DNA of 11,635 bases from CAIUPE01 sp046092445 (lineage in GTDB: Bacteria; Pseudomonadota; Alphaproteobacteria; Rhizobiales; Beijerinckiaceae), in assembly GCA_046092445.1 (NCBI GenBank), contig JBJTDR010000077.1, positions 1 through 11,635 on the forward strand, given 5' to 3'. The number at the start of each line of letters is the position of its first letter. Position 1 is the stretch's first letter. The position numbers and the translations under genes are program-made. Positions 1 through 5,993 of this stretch are shown in pieces. The notes beneath the pieces are model-generated. The model saw only the letters and a list, made by a program, of their open reading frames with translations, was not told the DNA's origin and did not search any database.

Positions 1-413
1 AGATAGGTCCGCGCCTGTGCGTATTGCCGCATCTTGATGCCACGGATCCCGAGTGCCAGCCGCGCGATCTCGTTGCCCGGCTCCTGCCGCACGATCCGCT
101 CGGCCAGCTTCAGCGCATCGGTCATCTTCCCTTCCGCAAGAAGGGTCACAAAGGTGCGCTCGCTCAATTCGCTGCTTTGCGGGTCTTCCTTGAGCGCCTC
201 CGAATAATAGAAGGCCGCTGACGCCGTATCTTTCGACAGCCCGGCCACCAGCCCGGCGAGATAATTGCCGGAGAACGATCCGGCGCCATCGGCTGAAGGC
301 ACTGTATTCGCGCTTGCGCCAGTCGTGACGGGCGCACTGATCACCAGCGACAGAGCTGCCGCAACTATGACGGAGCAGAAAAAGTCGACCATGCGAGGGT
401 AAAATAAGGTCAC
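1..413 (-). CDS. Exported tetratricopeptide-repeat protein, 5' part (3' end outside window)
   Basis: The visible 137 or so codons encode a hydrophobic signal segment (about residues 8-28, rich in V/A/L, likely cut near a TTGA/SA site) followed by helical TPR-like sequence. The TPR signs are repeated A-x-x-x-Y/L spacing, an 'AFYYSEALKEDP' helix pair near residues 62-73, and a second helical unit around 'DALKLAERIVRQEPGN'. TPR proteins are protein-interaction scaffolds; the partner cannot be told from the sequence. I chose the GTG at 413 over the ATG at 392 for two reasons: a GGGAAG stretch lies 8 nt upstream, and the longer form supplies an arginine (residue 7) before the hydrophobic core, as a signal peptide needs, whereas the ATG form starts MVDFF with no positive charge. 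The gene follows the ETF-QO gene on the same strand after a 111-nt gap, so it may share its transcript. From memory, a similar TPR gene sits beside ETF-QO in other alphaproteobacteria. Confidence is high for a TPR-type exported protein and lower for the exact start. Confidence 0.75.
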   Translation of the reverse strand, partial: MTLFYPRMVDFFCSVIVAAALSLVISAPVTTGASANTVPSADGAGSFSGNYLAGLVAGLSKDTASAAFYYSEALKEDPQSSELSERTFVTLLAEGKMTDALKLAERIVRQEPGNEIARLALGIRGIKMRQYAQARTY

Positions 414-421
414 TCAGTCAT

Positions 422-427
422 CTTCCC
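422..427 (-). promoter_or_regulatory. Candidate ribosome binding site of the TPR gene (GTG start)
   Basis: On the minus strand GGGAAG ends 8 nt before the GTG at 413. The in-frame ATG at 392 has only 'accctcgc' before it, with no purine-rich site. This supports the GTG start. The match to the anti-SD is moderate. Confidence 0.4.
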
Positions 428-524
428 ATCATTCGTGCGCGCCATCTTCGGATGATATCGCATCGATCTCGATAAACCGCCATCACAGTCTAACAAATTC
501 CTCGTCGGAATGGATAGGCACTCG

Positions 525-2204
525 TTACATATTCGGATAATTCGGTCCACCGCTCCCTTCAGGCGGCACCCACGTGATGTTCTGGGACGGATCCTTGATG
601 TCACATGTCTTGCAGTGTACGCAGTTTTGCGCATTGATCACGAAGCGCGGATCCGTCTTCGCCGACTCATCCGTGTAGACCACTTCGTAAACACCCGCCG
701 GGCAATAGAGGCGCGCCGGTTCGCCGTAAATAGGCAGGTTTTTCACTACCGGAGCACGCGGATCAGACAGTTTCAGGTGAACCGGCTGATCTTCCTCGTG
801 CTGGGTTGCCGAAAGAAATACGGACGATAATTTATCGAACGAAACCACCCCGTCCGGCTTCGGATAGGTGATCGGCGTCACCTCGGCCAAGGGCTTCAGC
901 GTCGCATGGTCCGCTTTCCCATGCCTGAGCGTGCCAAACGGGGAAAAACCGAACAGCTCATTGCACCACATATCAAGCGCGCCGAGACCGACACCGATAT
1001 ATGTGCCGAACCGCGACCAGAGCGGTTTCACATTCCGGACCTTTTTCAAATCTTTTCCAATTGCCGAACCGCGCCATGCCGCCTCGTAGGCCAAGAGTTC
1101 GTCATTACCGCGACCGGCCGCCAGCGCACCGCCAACCGCATCTGCCGCCATGATCCCGGAAAGCATCGCATTATGCGAGCCCTTGATCCGCGCAACATTC
1201 ACAAATCCCGCCGCACACCCCAGCAGAGCACCGCCGGGGAAACACAATTTCGGTACGGATTGCCAGCCCCCCTCGGTAATGGCGCGCGCGCCATAGGCGA
1301 TCCGCTTGCCGCCCTCGAAGGTCTCGCGTATTATCGGATGTGTCTTGAACCGCTGGAACTCGTCAAACGGCGACAAGGTCGGATTCGTATAGTTGAGATG
1401 CACCACAAAGCCGACAGAAACCAGCCCGTCTTCCAGATGATAGAGGAACGATCCGCCGCCCGTCGAGCCATCAAGCGGCCACCCGAACGAATGCTGCACA
1501 AGCCCCGGCTGATGCTTGTCGGGTGCGACCTGCCAAAGCTCCTTGATCCCGATTCCGAATTTCTGCGGATCACTCCCGGCGTCAAGCGCATACCTTTTGA
1601 TCAGTTGTTTCGATAGACTTCCCCGCGCACCCTCGCTGAACAGCGTATATTTGGCCCGCAACTCCATCCCGCGTGTGAAACCATCCTTGGCTTCGCCCGT
1701 TTTGGAAATACCCATATCGCCGGTCGCAACGCCGACAACCTCGCCGGCATCCCCGTAAAGCACTTCGGATGCGGCAAATCCGGGATAAATTTCAACGCCC
1801 AACGCCTCGGCCCGTCCCGCAAGCCAGCGGCACACATTGCCGAGCGACACGATGTAATTGCCGTGATTGGACATCAGTTTCGGCATCAGAAAATTCGGCA
1901 GCCTGAGCCCACCCGCCGGCCCGAGCATGTAAAACCGGTCATCCGTCACTGCAGTCTTGATCGGAACCTCCGGATCGGAACGCCAATCGGGGATCAACCG
2001 GTCGAGCCCTATCGGATCGATCACCGCACCCGACAATATATGCGCCCCGACTTCGGATCCCTTCTCGACCACAACAACCGAGCAATCCGGATTGATCTGT
2101 TTCAGCCGGATCGCGGCGGAAAGCCCTGCCGGCCCCGCACCGACAATCACGACATCGAATTCCATACCTTCACGCGGGATAGCCGGTGCCTCGCTGATAT
2201 CCAT
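525..2204 (-). CDS. Electron transfer flavoprotein-ubiquinone oxidoreductase (ETF-QO)
   Basis: This 559-residue protein oxidises reduced electron transfer flavoprotein and passes the electrons through FAD and a [4Fe-4S] cluster to ubiquinone at the inner membrane, linking acyl-CoA and amino-acid dehydrogenases to the respiratory chain. The N-terminus carries an FAD Rossmann motif (VVIVGAGPAGLSAAIRL, glycines at about residues 22, 24 and 27). The middle contains the ubiquinone/membrane-binding region with 'GGALLGCAAGFVNVARIKG'. The C-terminus has the ferredoxin-like cluster motif, with Cys 501, then C528-VH-C531-KT-C534 and the family tail 'DIKDPSQNITWVPPEG'. Length fits bacterial ETF-QO. The open frame extends to 2276, but the ATG at 2204 has an AAGAGGA Shine-Dalgarno 6 nt upstream, and the extra 24 residues resemble nothing in the family. 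The gene is divergent from the UDG gene, with the TPR gene downstream on the same strand. No etfA or etfB gene is in view. Confidence 0.97.
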   Translation of the reverse strand: MDISEAPAIPREGMEFDVVIVGAGPAGLSAAIRLKQINPDCSVVVVEKGSEVGAHILSGAVIDPIGLDRLIPDWRSDPEVPIKTAVTDDRFYMLGPAGGLRLPNFLMPKLMSNHGNYIVSLGNVCRWLAGRAEALGVEIYPGFAASEVLYGDAGEVVGVATGDMGISKTGEAKDGFTRGMELRAKYTLFSEGARGSLSKQLIKRYALDAGSDPQKFGIGIKELWQVAPDKHQPGLVQHSFGWPLDGSTGGGSFLYHLEDGLVSVGFVVHLNYTNPTLSPFDEFQRFKTHPIIRETFEGGKRIAYGARAITEGGWQSVPKLCFPGGALLGCAAGFVNVARIKGSHNAMLSGIMAADAVGGALAAGRGNDELLAYEAAWRGSAIGKDLKKVRNVKPLWSRFGTYIGVGLGALDMWCNELFGFSPFGTLRHGKADHATLKPLAEVTPITYPKPDGVVSFDKLSSVFLSATQHEEDQPVHLKLSDPRAPVVKNLPIYGEPARLYCPAGVYEVVYTDESAKTDPRFVINAQNCVHCKTCDIKDPSQNITWVPPEGSGGPNYPNM

Positions 2205-2210
2205 GCTAAG

Positions 2211-2217
2211 TCCTCTT
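2211..2217 (-). promoter_or_regulatory. Shine-Dalgarno site deciding the ETF-QO start, inside a small hairpin
   Basis: The minus strand reads AAGAGGA, 6 nt before the ATG at 2204, a strong match to the anti-SD. The AAGAG part can pair with CTCTT just upstream (minus strand CTCTT-CAGC-AAGAG, 2213-2226), giving a 5-bp, 4-nt-loop hairpin that would partly cover the site. The hairpin is short, so its effect on translation is uncertain. Confidence 0.6.
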
Positions 2218-2247
2218 GCTGAAGAGTCGTGGGGAATTTTCGCAATC

Positions 2248-2276
2248 TCTATGACAAGAGTTTGGCCGTGCTGCAA
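2248..2276 (-). promoter_or_regulatory. Possible ETF-QO promoter
   Basis: On the minus strand TTGCAG (2271-2276) is followed by a 17-nt spacer and CATAGA (2248-2253). The -35 match is fair and the -10 weak. Transcription would begin near 2240, leaving a leader of about 35 nt to the ATG at 2204 and excluding the longer frame that begins at 2276. This is a pattern match only. Confidence 0.3.
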
Positions 2277-2291
2277 CTGATCGTGTTATAA
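2262..2291 (+). promoter_or_regulatory. Possible promoter of the UDG gene, overlapping the divergent ETF-QO promoter
   Basis: TTGGCC (2262-2267), an 18-nt spacer and TTATAA (2286-2291) lie about 60 nt before the ATG at 2350. If both this and the minus-strand element are real, the two divergent promoters share their -35 region, so the genes could be co-regulated. The 145-nt region 2205-2349 shows no other clear signal. Confidence 0.3.
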
Positions 2292-2349
2292 GTCAGTCGG
2301 TACACCCGTCCGTGCCAGTCCGATACGCCGATAGAGTTGCAGAACCGCG

Positions 2350-3198
2350 ATGGATCACGCCCTCAACACCGCTGCAGATGCCGCCGATCTCTTGCGGTGG
2401 TACAGGCTTGCCGGTGTCGACGCGATCCTCGATGAAGAACCGCATGATCGTTTCGCCGCACAACCCGTCGTCGAAAGGCCGCCCGCACCACGTGAAGCGT
2501 CCTCCGCCCTGCGACCTTCCGTCGCTCCCGCGCAAGACACCGTAACATCACAGCAGCGCGGCACCGAACAGTCCGTCCCGTTACGCCCTGAAGAGGCGGT
2601 GCTCTCTGCCCGGCGCCTTGCCGCAGATGCCACCACGCTGGCAGAACTCCGCACCGCCCTCGAATCCTTCTATGATTGCGCATTGAGAAGGACTGCCAAA
2701 AACGCCGTTGTATCAACCGGTCCGGTCGGCGCGGGTGTGATGATCATCGGCGACGTTCCCGATGCCGACGAAGATCGCACCAGTGTAGCATTTTCAGGCG
2801 AGGCGGGAGACTTGCTCGACAGGATGCTCGCCGCCATCGGCCTCGCGCGCAGCGACGTTGCCGTGACGCCTGCGATTCCGTGGCGTCCGCCCGGAAACCG
2901 GGCGTTGTCACCGCACGAAATCGCCGTTTGCGAGCCCTTCCTCAAACGACAGATTGCACTGGTTCAACCGGGAATGATCGTCTGCATGAGCGGTATTGCC
3001 GCTCGTTTGATACTCGGCCGGACCGAGCAGGTTCTGCAGCTCAGGGGAAAATGGTTCGAGTGCACGACGGGCATGACAGGAGTGCCGACGATTGTGAGCC
3101 TGCACCCGGCCATGCTGCTTCGTCATCCTCTGCAAAAGCGGCATGCGTGGCAGGACCTCAAGGAAATAAGGACTCGCCTTGGCAGGCAGACCCCCTGA
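2350..3198 (+). CDS. Uracil-DNA glycosylase family 4-like protein (altered active-site motif)
   Basis: This 282-residue protein has a low-complexity N-terminal 80-100 residues and a UDG fold from about residue 95. Family-4 UDGs remove uracil from DNA and usually hold a [4Fe-4S] cluster with four cysteines. Recognisable landmarks are motif A as GDVPDADED (134-142), WRPPGNR (178-184), and the C-terminal LHPAMLLRHP (251-260) with the family histidine at 252. Departures from the family: motif A is normally GE-x-PG, so the catalytic-position Glu is Asp135 and the Gly is Asp138. Only Cys110 and Cys194 of the four cluster cysteines are present; Phe107 and Trp178 stand in the other two positions. From memory, the Trp and the missing partner cysteine are common in alphaproteobacterial members, whereas the GD/PD change is not. 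The ATG at 2350 has no strong Shine-Dalgarno. The gene faces ETF-QO at its 5' end and converges on atpF at its 3' end with a 25-nt gap. Family membership is clear; activity is uncertain. Confidence 0.85.
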   Translation: MDHALNTAADAADLLRWYRLAGVDAILDEEPHDRFAAQPVVERPPAPREASSALRPSVAPAQDTVTSQQRGTEQSVPLRPEEAVLSARRLAADATTLAELRTALESFYDCALRRTAKNAVVSTGPVGAGVMIIGDVPDADEDRTSVAFSGEAGDLLDRMLAAIGLARSDVAVTPAIPWRPPGNRALSPHEIAVCEPFLKRQIALVQPGMIVCMSGIAARLILGRTEQVLQLRGKWFECTTGMTGVPTIVSLHPAMLLRHPLQKRHAWQDLKEIRTRLGRQTP

Positions 3199-3223
3199 CA
3201 CAGAGCTCGTAGGCGCCTCGTGA

Positions 3224-3709
3224 TCAGCGTAAATTCGCCGTGACCTCTTTCAGCCCGGAGGCGATGATCGCGTCTCCCAAATGACCTTTGAGTTCGCCCT
3301 GCATCACGATTTCGGCTGCTTTGACCGCGGCATCCACCGCCGCGCCGCGCACATCGGCCAGCGCGATCGCCTCAGCCTGGGCAATACGCTGCTCTGCCAT
3401 CGCCCGGCGGCGAACCATGAACGCATCAAATTCAGCCTGCACGGACTGCGTGTAATGTTCAGCTTCTGTCCGCGCCAGCGCTACAATTGTATCCGCTTCT
3501 GCTTCAGCGGCTTTGAACTTGTTCTGATATTCCGACAGCACCCGCTGTGCTTCCACACGGAGCGCCTTTGCGTCCTCAAGTTCCTTCCGAATCTGTTCGG
3601 AGCGATGATCAAGACTGCGGATCAGCGCTGCGAACGCGCCGGCACGATAAAGAATACCGACGAAAACGACAAATGCAGCGGCAACCCAAAAGCTTGCATC
3701 AAATGACAT
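3224..3709 (-). CDS. atpF: ATP synthase F0 subunit b
   Basis: This 161-residue subunit forms half of the peripheral stalk that holds the F1 head still against the turning c-ring. It has a single N-terminal membrane helix (about residues 5-25, from FWVAAAFVVFVGIL), then a long charged helix (DHRSEQIRKELEDAKALRVEAQ onward) rich in A, E, R and K that would pair with subunit b'. I chose the ATG at 3709 over the TTG at 3721: GAGG lies 6 nt before the ATG, and the protein then starts MSFDASFW, the usual short N-terminus. The start lies 8 nt beyond the b' stop codon (TGA, 3718-3720), so the Shine-Dalgarno overlaps that stop and translation is probably coupled. It is the last gene of the F0 operon. 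The next gene downstream is the convergent UDG gene; no T-rich terminator is visible in the 25 nt between them. Confidence 0.95.
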   Translation of the reverse strand: MSFDASFWVAAAFVVFVGILYRAGAFAALIRSLDHRSEQIRKELEDAKALRVEAQRVLSEYQNKFKAAEAEADTIVALARTEAEHYTQSVQAEFDAFMVRRRAMAEQRIAQAEAIALADVRGAAVDAAVKAAEIVMQGELKGHLGDAIIASGLKEVTANLR

Positions 3710-3717
3710 GGCGAGCC

Positions 3718-4263
3718 TCAAACATGGTTGATCTTGTCGACCGCCGCAACAATCGCGGCATTTGGTGGTGACTTGCCGGTAAACCGTGAAACAATGTCAC
3801 GAGTTGCATCAATGGCCATTTCGCGGACATTCTCCATCGCCCGCGCTTTGCCGAGGGCAATTCTATCCTCTTCCGACGCAATACTGGCTGCAATCTTTTC
3901 GTCGAACGCCTTCCGCTCCTCCATGATCCGGGCGGTCAGACGATCACGCGTCTGAGCTCCGATCTCTTCGGCGTGCGCATGAGCATCTGCTAGCGTTTTC
4001 TCGAAAGTGGAGATTGCTGCTGCCGTCTCGTTCTTGAGCCGCTCGGCCTCGGCAAGATCCGTTTCATGCGCCAGCCGCCTGGCCTCGAGAATGCCTGCCA
4101 CCCGGGGCAGGGCGATCCGTGACATCAGCAGATAGAGCGCGCCGAAAACGATGGCGAGCGAAATCAGCTGCGGCCCGAATGTCGAGGAGTCGAAAGGCGG
4201 AAATGGTCCCTTCGCGTGCTGATCATGACCGACTTCGGTGGAGGTCGTCGCAGATTGCGTCAT
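3718..4263 (-). CDS. atpF2: ATP synthase F0 subunit b' (second b-type subunit)
   Basis: This 181-residue subunit has a hydrophilic N-terminus, then GPFPPFDSSTFGPQLISL leading into one membrane helix (about residues 29-50) and a long charged coiled-coil-forming helix. The 'FPPF-x5-FGPQL' start is typical of the b' subunit of alphaproteobacteria and photosynthetic bacteria, where b and b' form a heterodimeric peripheral stalk in place of a b homodimer. It is also annotated atpX or atpG in other genomes. The ATG at 4263 has GAGGAA 4 nt upstream. It follows atpE after a 116-nt gap that contains a strong hairpin, and it precedes atpF by 8 nt. Both b-type genes look intact. Confidence 0.95.
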   Translation of the reverse strand: MTQSATTSTEVGHDQHAKGPFPPFDSSTFGPQLISLAIVFGALYLLMSRIALPRVAGILEARRLAHETDLAEAERLKNETAAAISTFEKTLADAHAHAEEIGAQTRDRLTARIMEERKAFDEKIAASIASEEDRIALGKARAMENVREMAIDATRDIVSRFTGKSPPNAAIVAAVDKINHV

Positions 4264-4308
4264 GGGTTTCCTCGATAGGATTGAGAAAGGTCAGAACGGG
4301 ACCGGAAA

Positions 4309-4332
4309 TCCCGCCCTTATCGGAGGGCGGGA
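4309..4332 (-). promoter_or_regulatory. Intercistronic hairpin between atpE and the b' gene
   Basis: TCCCGCCC (4309-4316) and GGGCGGGA (4325-4332) form a perfect 8-bp stem with an 8-nt loop. On the transcribed minus strand the stem is followed by 'tttccgg', not a run of T, so it is not a classic terminator. It could be a partial terminator or an mRNA 3'-end stabiliser for the upstream atpIBE segment, which fits the need for many c subunits per single b and b'. The pairing is seen directly; the role is inferred. Confidence 0.6.
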
Positions 4333-4379
4333 CAACGGATCAATTGCCCGGTATCGTGGCGCTCGACCAGGCGGAGAAA

Positions 4380-4607
4380 TCAGATCACGAACAACAGCAG
4401 GATCGCAACCAGGAACGCGAAAATGCCCAGACCTTCCGCAAGTGCCGCGCCGATGAATGCGCGACCGAACTGGCCGTCCGACGCCGACGGATTACGTAAC
4501 GCACCCGACAGGAAGTTGCCGAAAATAACACCGACGCCGATGGCTGCGATGCCCATGCCGATAGCCGCGAGACCGGCGCCGATATACTTTGCAGAGACGG
4601 GATCCAT
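4380..4607 (-). CDS. atpE: ATP synthase F0 subunit c (proteolipid)
   Basis: This 75-residue hairpin of two membrane helices assembles into the c-ring that rotates as protons pass. Helix 1 has a glycine/alanine-rich packing face (about 9-32). The polar loop contains R38-N39-P40, which contacts the F1 central stalk. Helix 2 carries the proton-binding carboxylate Glu58 in ALAEGLGIF. The residues around Glu58 lack the Gln/Glu-Ser pattern of sodium-binding c subunits, so proton coupling is expected. The ATG at 4607 has AGGAG 7 nt upstream. Gaps are 56 nt to atpB and 116 nt to the b' gene. Confidence 0.97.
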   Translation of the reverse strand: MDPVSAKYIGAGLAAIGMGIAAIGVGVIFGNFLSGALRNPSASDGQFGRAFIGAALAEGLGIFAFLVAILLLFVI

Positions 4608-4663
4608 GAGAATGCTCCTGTTGGGTAAAAGGATCTAGAGGGAAAGAAAACCGGTCATCGAAA

Positions 4664-5410
4664 TCAATGCCCGGGATGGATGGCGTCGTTGAGATAGACG
4701 CACGTGAGAATGGCGAAGACGTAAGCTTGAAGCGCGGCAACCAGCAGTTCCAGGGCCGTCATCGCAATCGTCATGGCAAATGGTAAGGGCGCCAGAATGA
4801 CCGCCCACGTACCCGTGCCCAGCAACATCGCTACGAATCCGCCGAAGACTTTCAGCGTGATATGACCGGCAAGCATATTTGCAAAAAGACGAACTGACAG
4901 GCTGATCGGACGGGACACGAACGAAATCACTTCGATCAAGACGAGCAATGGCAACAGGATCGGCGATACACCCGACGGAACAAACAGCCTGAGAAAGTGA
5001 AAGCCGTGCCGCACAAAACCATAAATCAGAACCGTCGAGATCACGAGGGCGGCAAGCGCGAATGTGACGATGATGTGGCTCGTAACGGTGAAGGTGAAGG
5101 GGACCAGACCGACCAGATTCGAAATGAGCACAAACATGAAGAGCGAGAATACAAGCGGGAAAAACTTCATCCCGTCCTGACCCGCCGAACCGCGCACCGT
5201 CGATGCCACAAACTCGTAGGCCACCTCGCCGAGAGATTGCAATCGCCCCGGAACCAGCGCGCGCTGCGATGTGCCGATAATCATGATGAAACTGATAATG
5301 GCCAGAACCACAACCATGAAAAGCGACGAATTCGTCACCGCGATCGGGCCGACATGGAATGCAGGCGTAATCACAAACTGATGGATCGGGTCAATTCCGT
5401 TCGCCGCCAC
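4664..5410 (-). CDS. atpB: ATP synthase F0 subunit a
   Basis: This 248-residue integral membrane protein forms the two proton half-channels against the c-ring. It begins AANGIDPIHQF after the initiator and has several membrane helices. The essential arginine is R174 in the SVRLFANMLAGH motif (E. coli R210 equivalent), and the conserved Glu221 and Gln228 lie in the final helix pair (ALELLVAALQAYVF). It starts at GTG 5410, preceded by AGGGGGGAG with a 6-nt spacer. The open frame runs on to a GTG at 5506, but that would add 32 residues of no family resemblance to a protein already of normal length. The 97-nt gap to atpI contains a small hairpin. Confidence 0.96.
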   Translation of the reverse strand: MAANGIDPIHQFVITPAFHVGPIAVTNSSLFMVVVLAIISFIMIIGTSQRALVPGRLQSLGEVAYEFVASTVRGSAGQDGMKFFPLVFSLFMFVLISNLVGLVPFTFTVTSHIIVTFALAALVISTVLIYGFVRHGFHFLRLFVPSGVSPILLPLLVLIEVISFVSRPISLSVRLFANMLAGHITLKVFGGFVAMLLGTGTWAVILAPLPFAMTIAMTALELLVAALQAYVFAILTCVYLNDAIHPGH

Positions 5411-5416
5411 GTCAAG

Positions 5417-5425
5417 CTCCCCCCT
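5417..5425 (-). promoter_or_regulatory. Shine-Dalgarno site deciding the atpB GTG start
   Basis: The minus strand reads AGGGGGGAG, 6 nt before the GTG at 5410. No comparable site precedes the farther GTG at 5506. This and the family length fix the start. Confidence 0.7.
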
Positions 5426-5476
5426 GCCAGATCCGGAGACCGCCGAACCACCCGGCGACCTCCTCCCGAAATTCCC

Positions 5477-5494
5477 CGGAACGAAACCGTTCCG
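5477..5494 (-). promoter_or_regulatory. Hairpin in the atpI-atpB intergenic leader
   Basis: CGGAACG (5477-5483) and CGTTCCG (5488-5494) pair perfectly as a 7-bp stem with a 4-nt loop. The hairpin lies between the atpI stop (5508) and the atpB ribosome binding site, with no T-run after it on the minus strand. It may mark an mRNA processing or stability element; the function is a guess. Confidence 0.4.
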
Positions 5495-5507
5495 CAGACC
5501 AGCCACA

Positions 5508-5849
5508 CTATCGTATGACCGTCTTCTTCATCCCCGCCCGCACCATGTTCCAGAACCCGGCAGCAATGCCCAGACCCAGAAACACGACCAGAAACCAGGG
5601 TTTTGTTCCAAGCCACTGATCAATCTGCCATCCGATGAAGGCTCCGACCAGCACACCCGCAACAAGTTCGCTCAGGATGCGGAAACCAAGAGCAATCGCC
5701 CGGCCGGTCTCGCCTGCGGAACCCTGATCATCCTGAGACGAACCTGCCCCGCCTCGTTCCGAGAGCTTCTTCTCGATCGCGCCCGATACCGTCGCAAACC
5801 GCTCGCGAAGCGCACGGTCCTGATCGGGATCATCGTCAACTCCACCCAC
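5508..5849 (-). CDS. atpI: AtpI, ATP synthase assembly protein
   Basis: This protein of about 113 residues has a charged N-terminal half and two membrane helices (LVAGVLVGAFIGWQIDQWLG, then WFLVVFLGLGIAAGFW). These carry the AtpI signature 'E-L-V-A-G...GWQIDQWLGTKPW'. AtpI helps assemble the c-ring and is not part of the final enzyme. It is the first gene of the F0 operon, as usual. The open frame extends to a TTG at 5939, but the GTG at 5849 has a GGAG site 7 nt upstream and gives a typical AtpI length. The exact start remains uncertain because no ATG is available in frame. The long leader (about 105 nt from the predicted transcription start) could carry regulation. Confidence 0.9.
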   Translation of the reverse strand: MGGVDDDPDQDRALRERFATVSGAIEKKLSERGGAGSSQDDQGSAGETGRAIALGFRILSELVAGVLVGAFIGWQIDQWLGTKPWFLVVFLGLGIAAGFWNMVRAGMKKTVIR

Positions 5850-5939
5850 CAGCCTGCTCCAACCCGAGCAAAAATCCGCATGTGAAAGCGTCAAACCCGA
5901 CACTCTGAACCGGAGCGCGATAAGGAAAGCAGAGGTCAA

Positions 5940-5958
5940 GCCCGCCCCTCAAGCGGGC
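5940..5958 (-). repeat. Inverted repeat at the predicted F0 operon transcription start
   Basis: GCCCGC (5940-5945) and GCGGGC (5953-5958) are separated by 7 nt (ccctcaa). The repeat lies just downstream of the -10 box and overlaps the expected start of transcription (about 5953-5955). It could be a protein-binding site or, if transcription starts slightly earlier, a 5' hairpin. No T-run follows on the minus strand. On the plus strand 'taacatagttttt' follows at some distance, which is weak evidence for a terminator. Confidence 0.4.
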
Positions 5959-5960
5959 GT

Positions 5961-5989
5961 AACATAGTTTTTGCCATGATGGGTGTCAA
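5961..5989 (-). promoter_or_regulatory. Sigma70-type promoter of the F0 ATP synthase operon
   Basis: On the minus strand a consensus -35 box TTGACA (5984-5989) is followed by a spacer of exactly 17 nt and the -10 box TATGTT (5961-5966, four of six consensus bases). It lies upstream of atpI and downstream of the smc stop, as expected for an independent operon promoter. It is the clearest promoter in the window. A CtrA-type box lies 4 nt upstream of the -35. Confidence 0.75.
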
Positions 5990-5993
5990 GCGA

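Noticed and set aside
410..634. Minus-strand 74-codon frame overlapping the ETF-QO 3' end and the gap before the TPR gene
   Set aside because: It overlaps the conserved Fe-S tail of ETF-QO in another frame and shows no domain; the part in the gap has no independent support.
906..1616. Plus-strand open frame of 236 codons opposite ETF-QO
   Set aside because: It is antisense to a well-conserved gene, with basic low-information composition and no motif.
2205..2276. N-terminal extension of ETF-QO to 2276
   Set aside because: The extra 24 residues are not family-like, the ATG at 2204 has a strong Shine-Dalgarno, and the likely promoter lies within this stretch.
3199..3223. Bidirectional terminator between the UDG gene and atpF
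   Set aside because: Only an imperfect short pairing (CACAGAG / CTCGTG) is visible, with no T-run on either side. The two transcripts may simply overlap.
5411..5506. N-terminal extension of AtpB to GTG 5506
   Set aside because: It would make the protein longer than the family, is Gly/Arg/Ser-rich, and a much better Shine-Dalgarno precedes GTG 5410.
5936..5977. Possible 13-codon leader peptide (MAKTMLRPLEGRA) before atpI
   Set aside because: Its start codon lies in the promoter spacer, upstream of the predicted transcription start, so it would not be in the message. It also lacks a run of regulatory codons.
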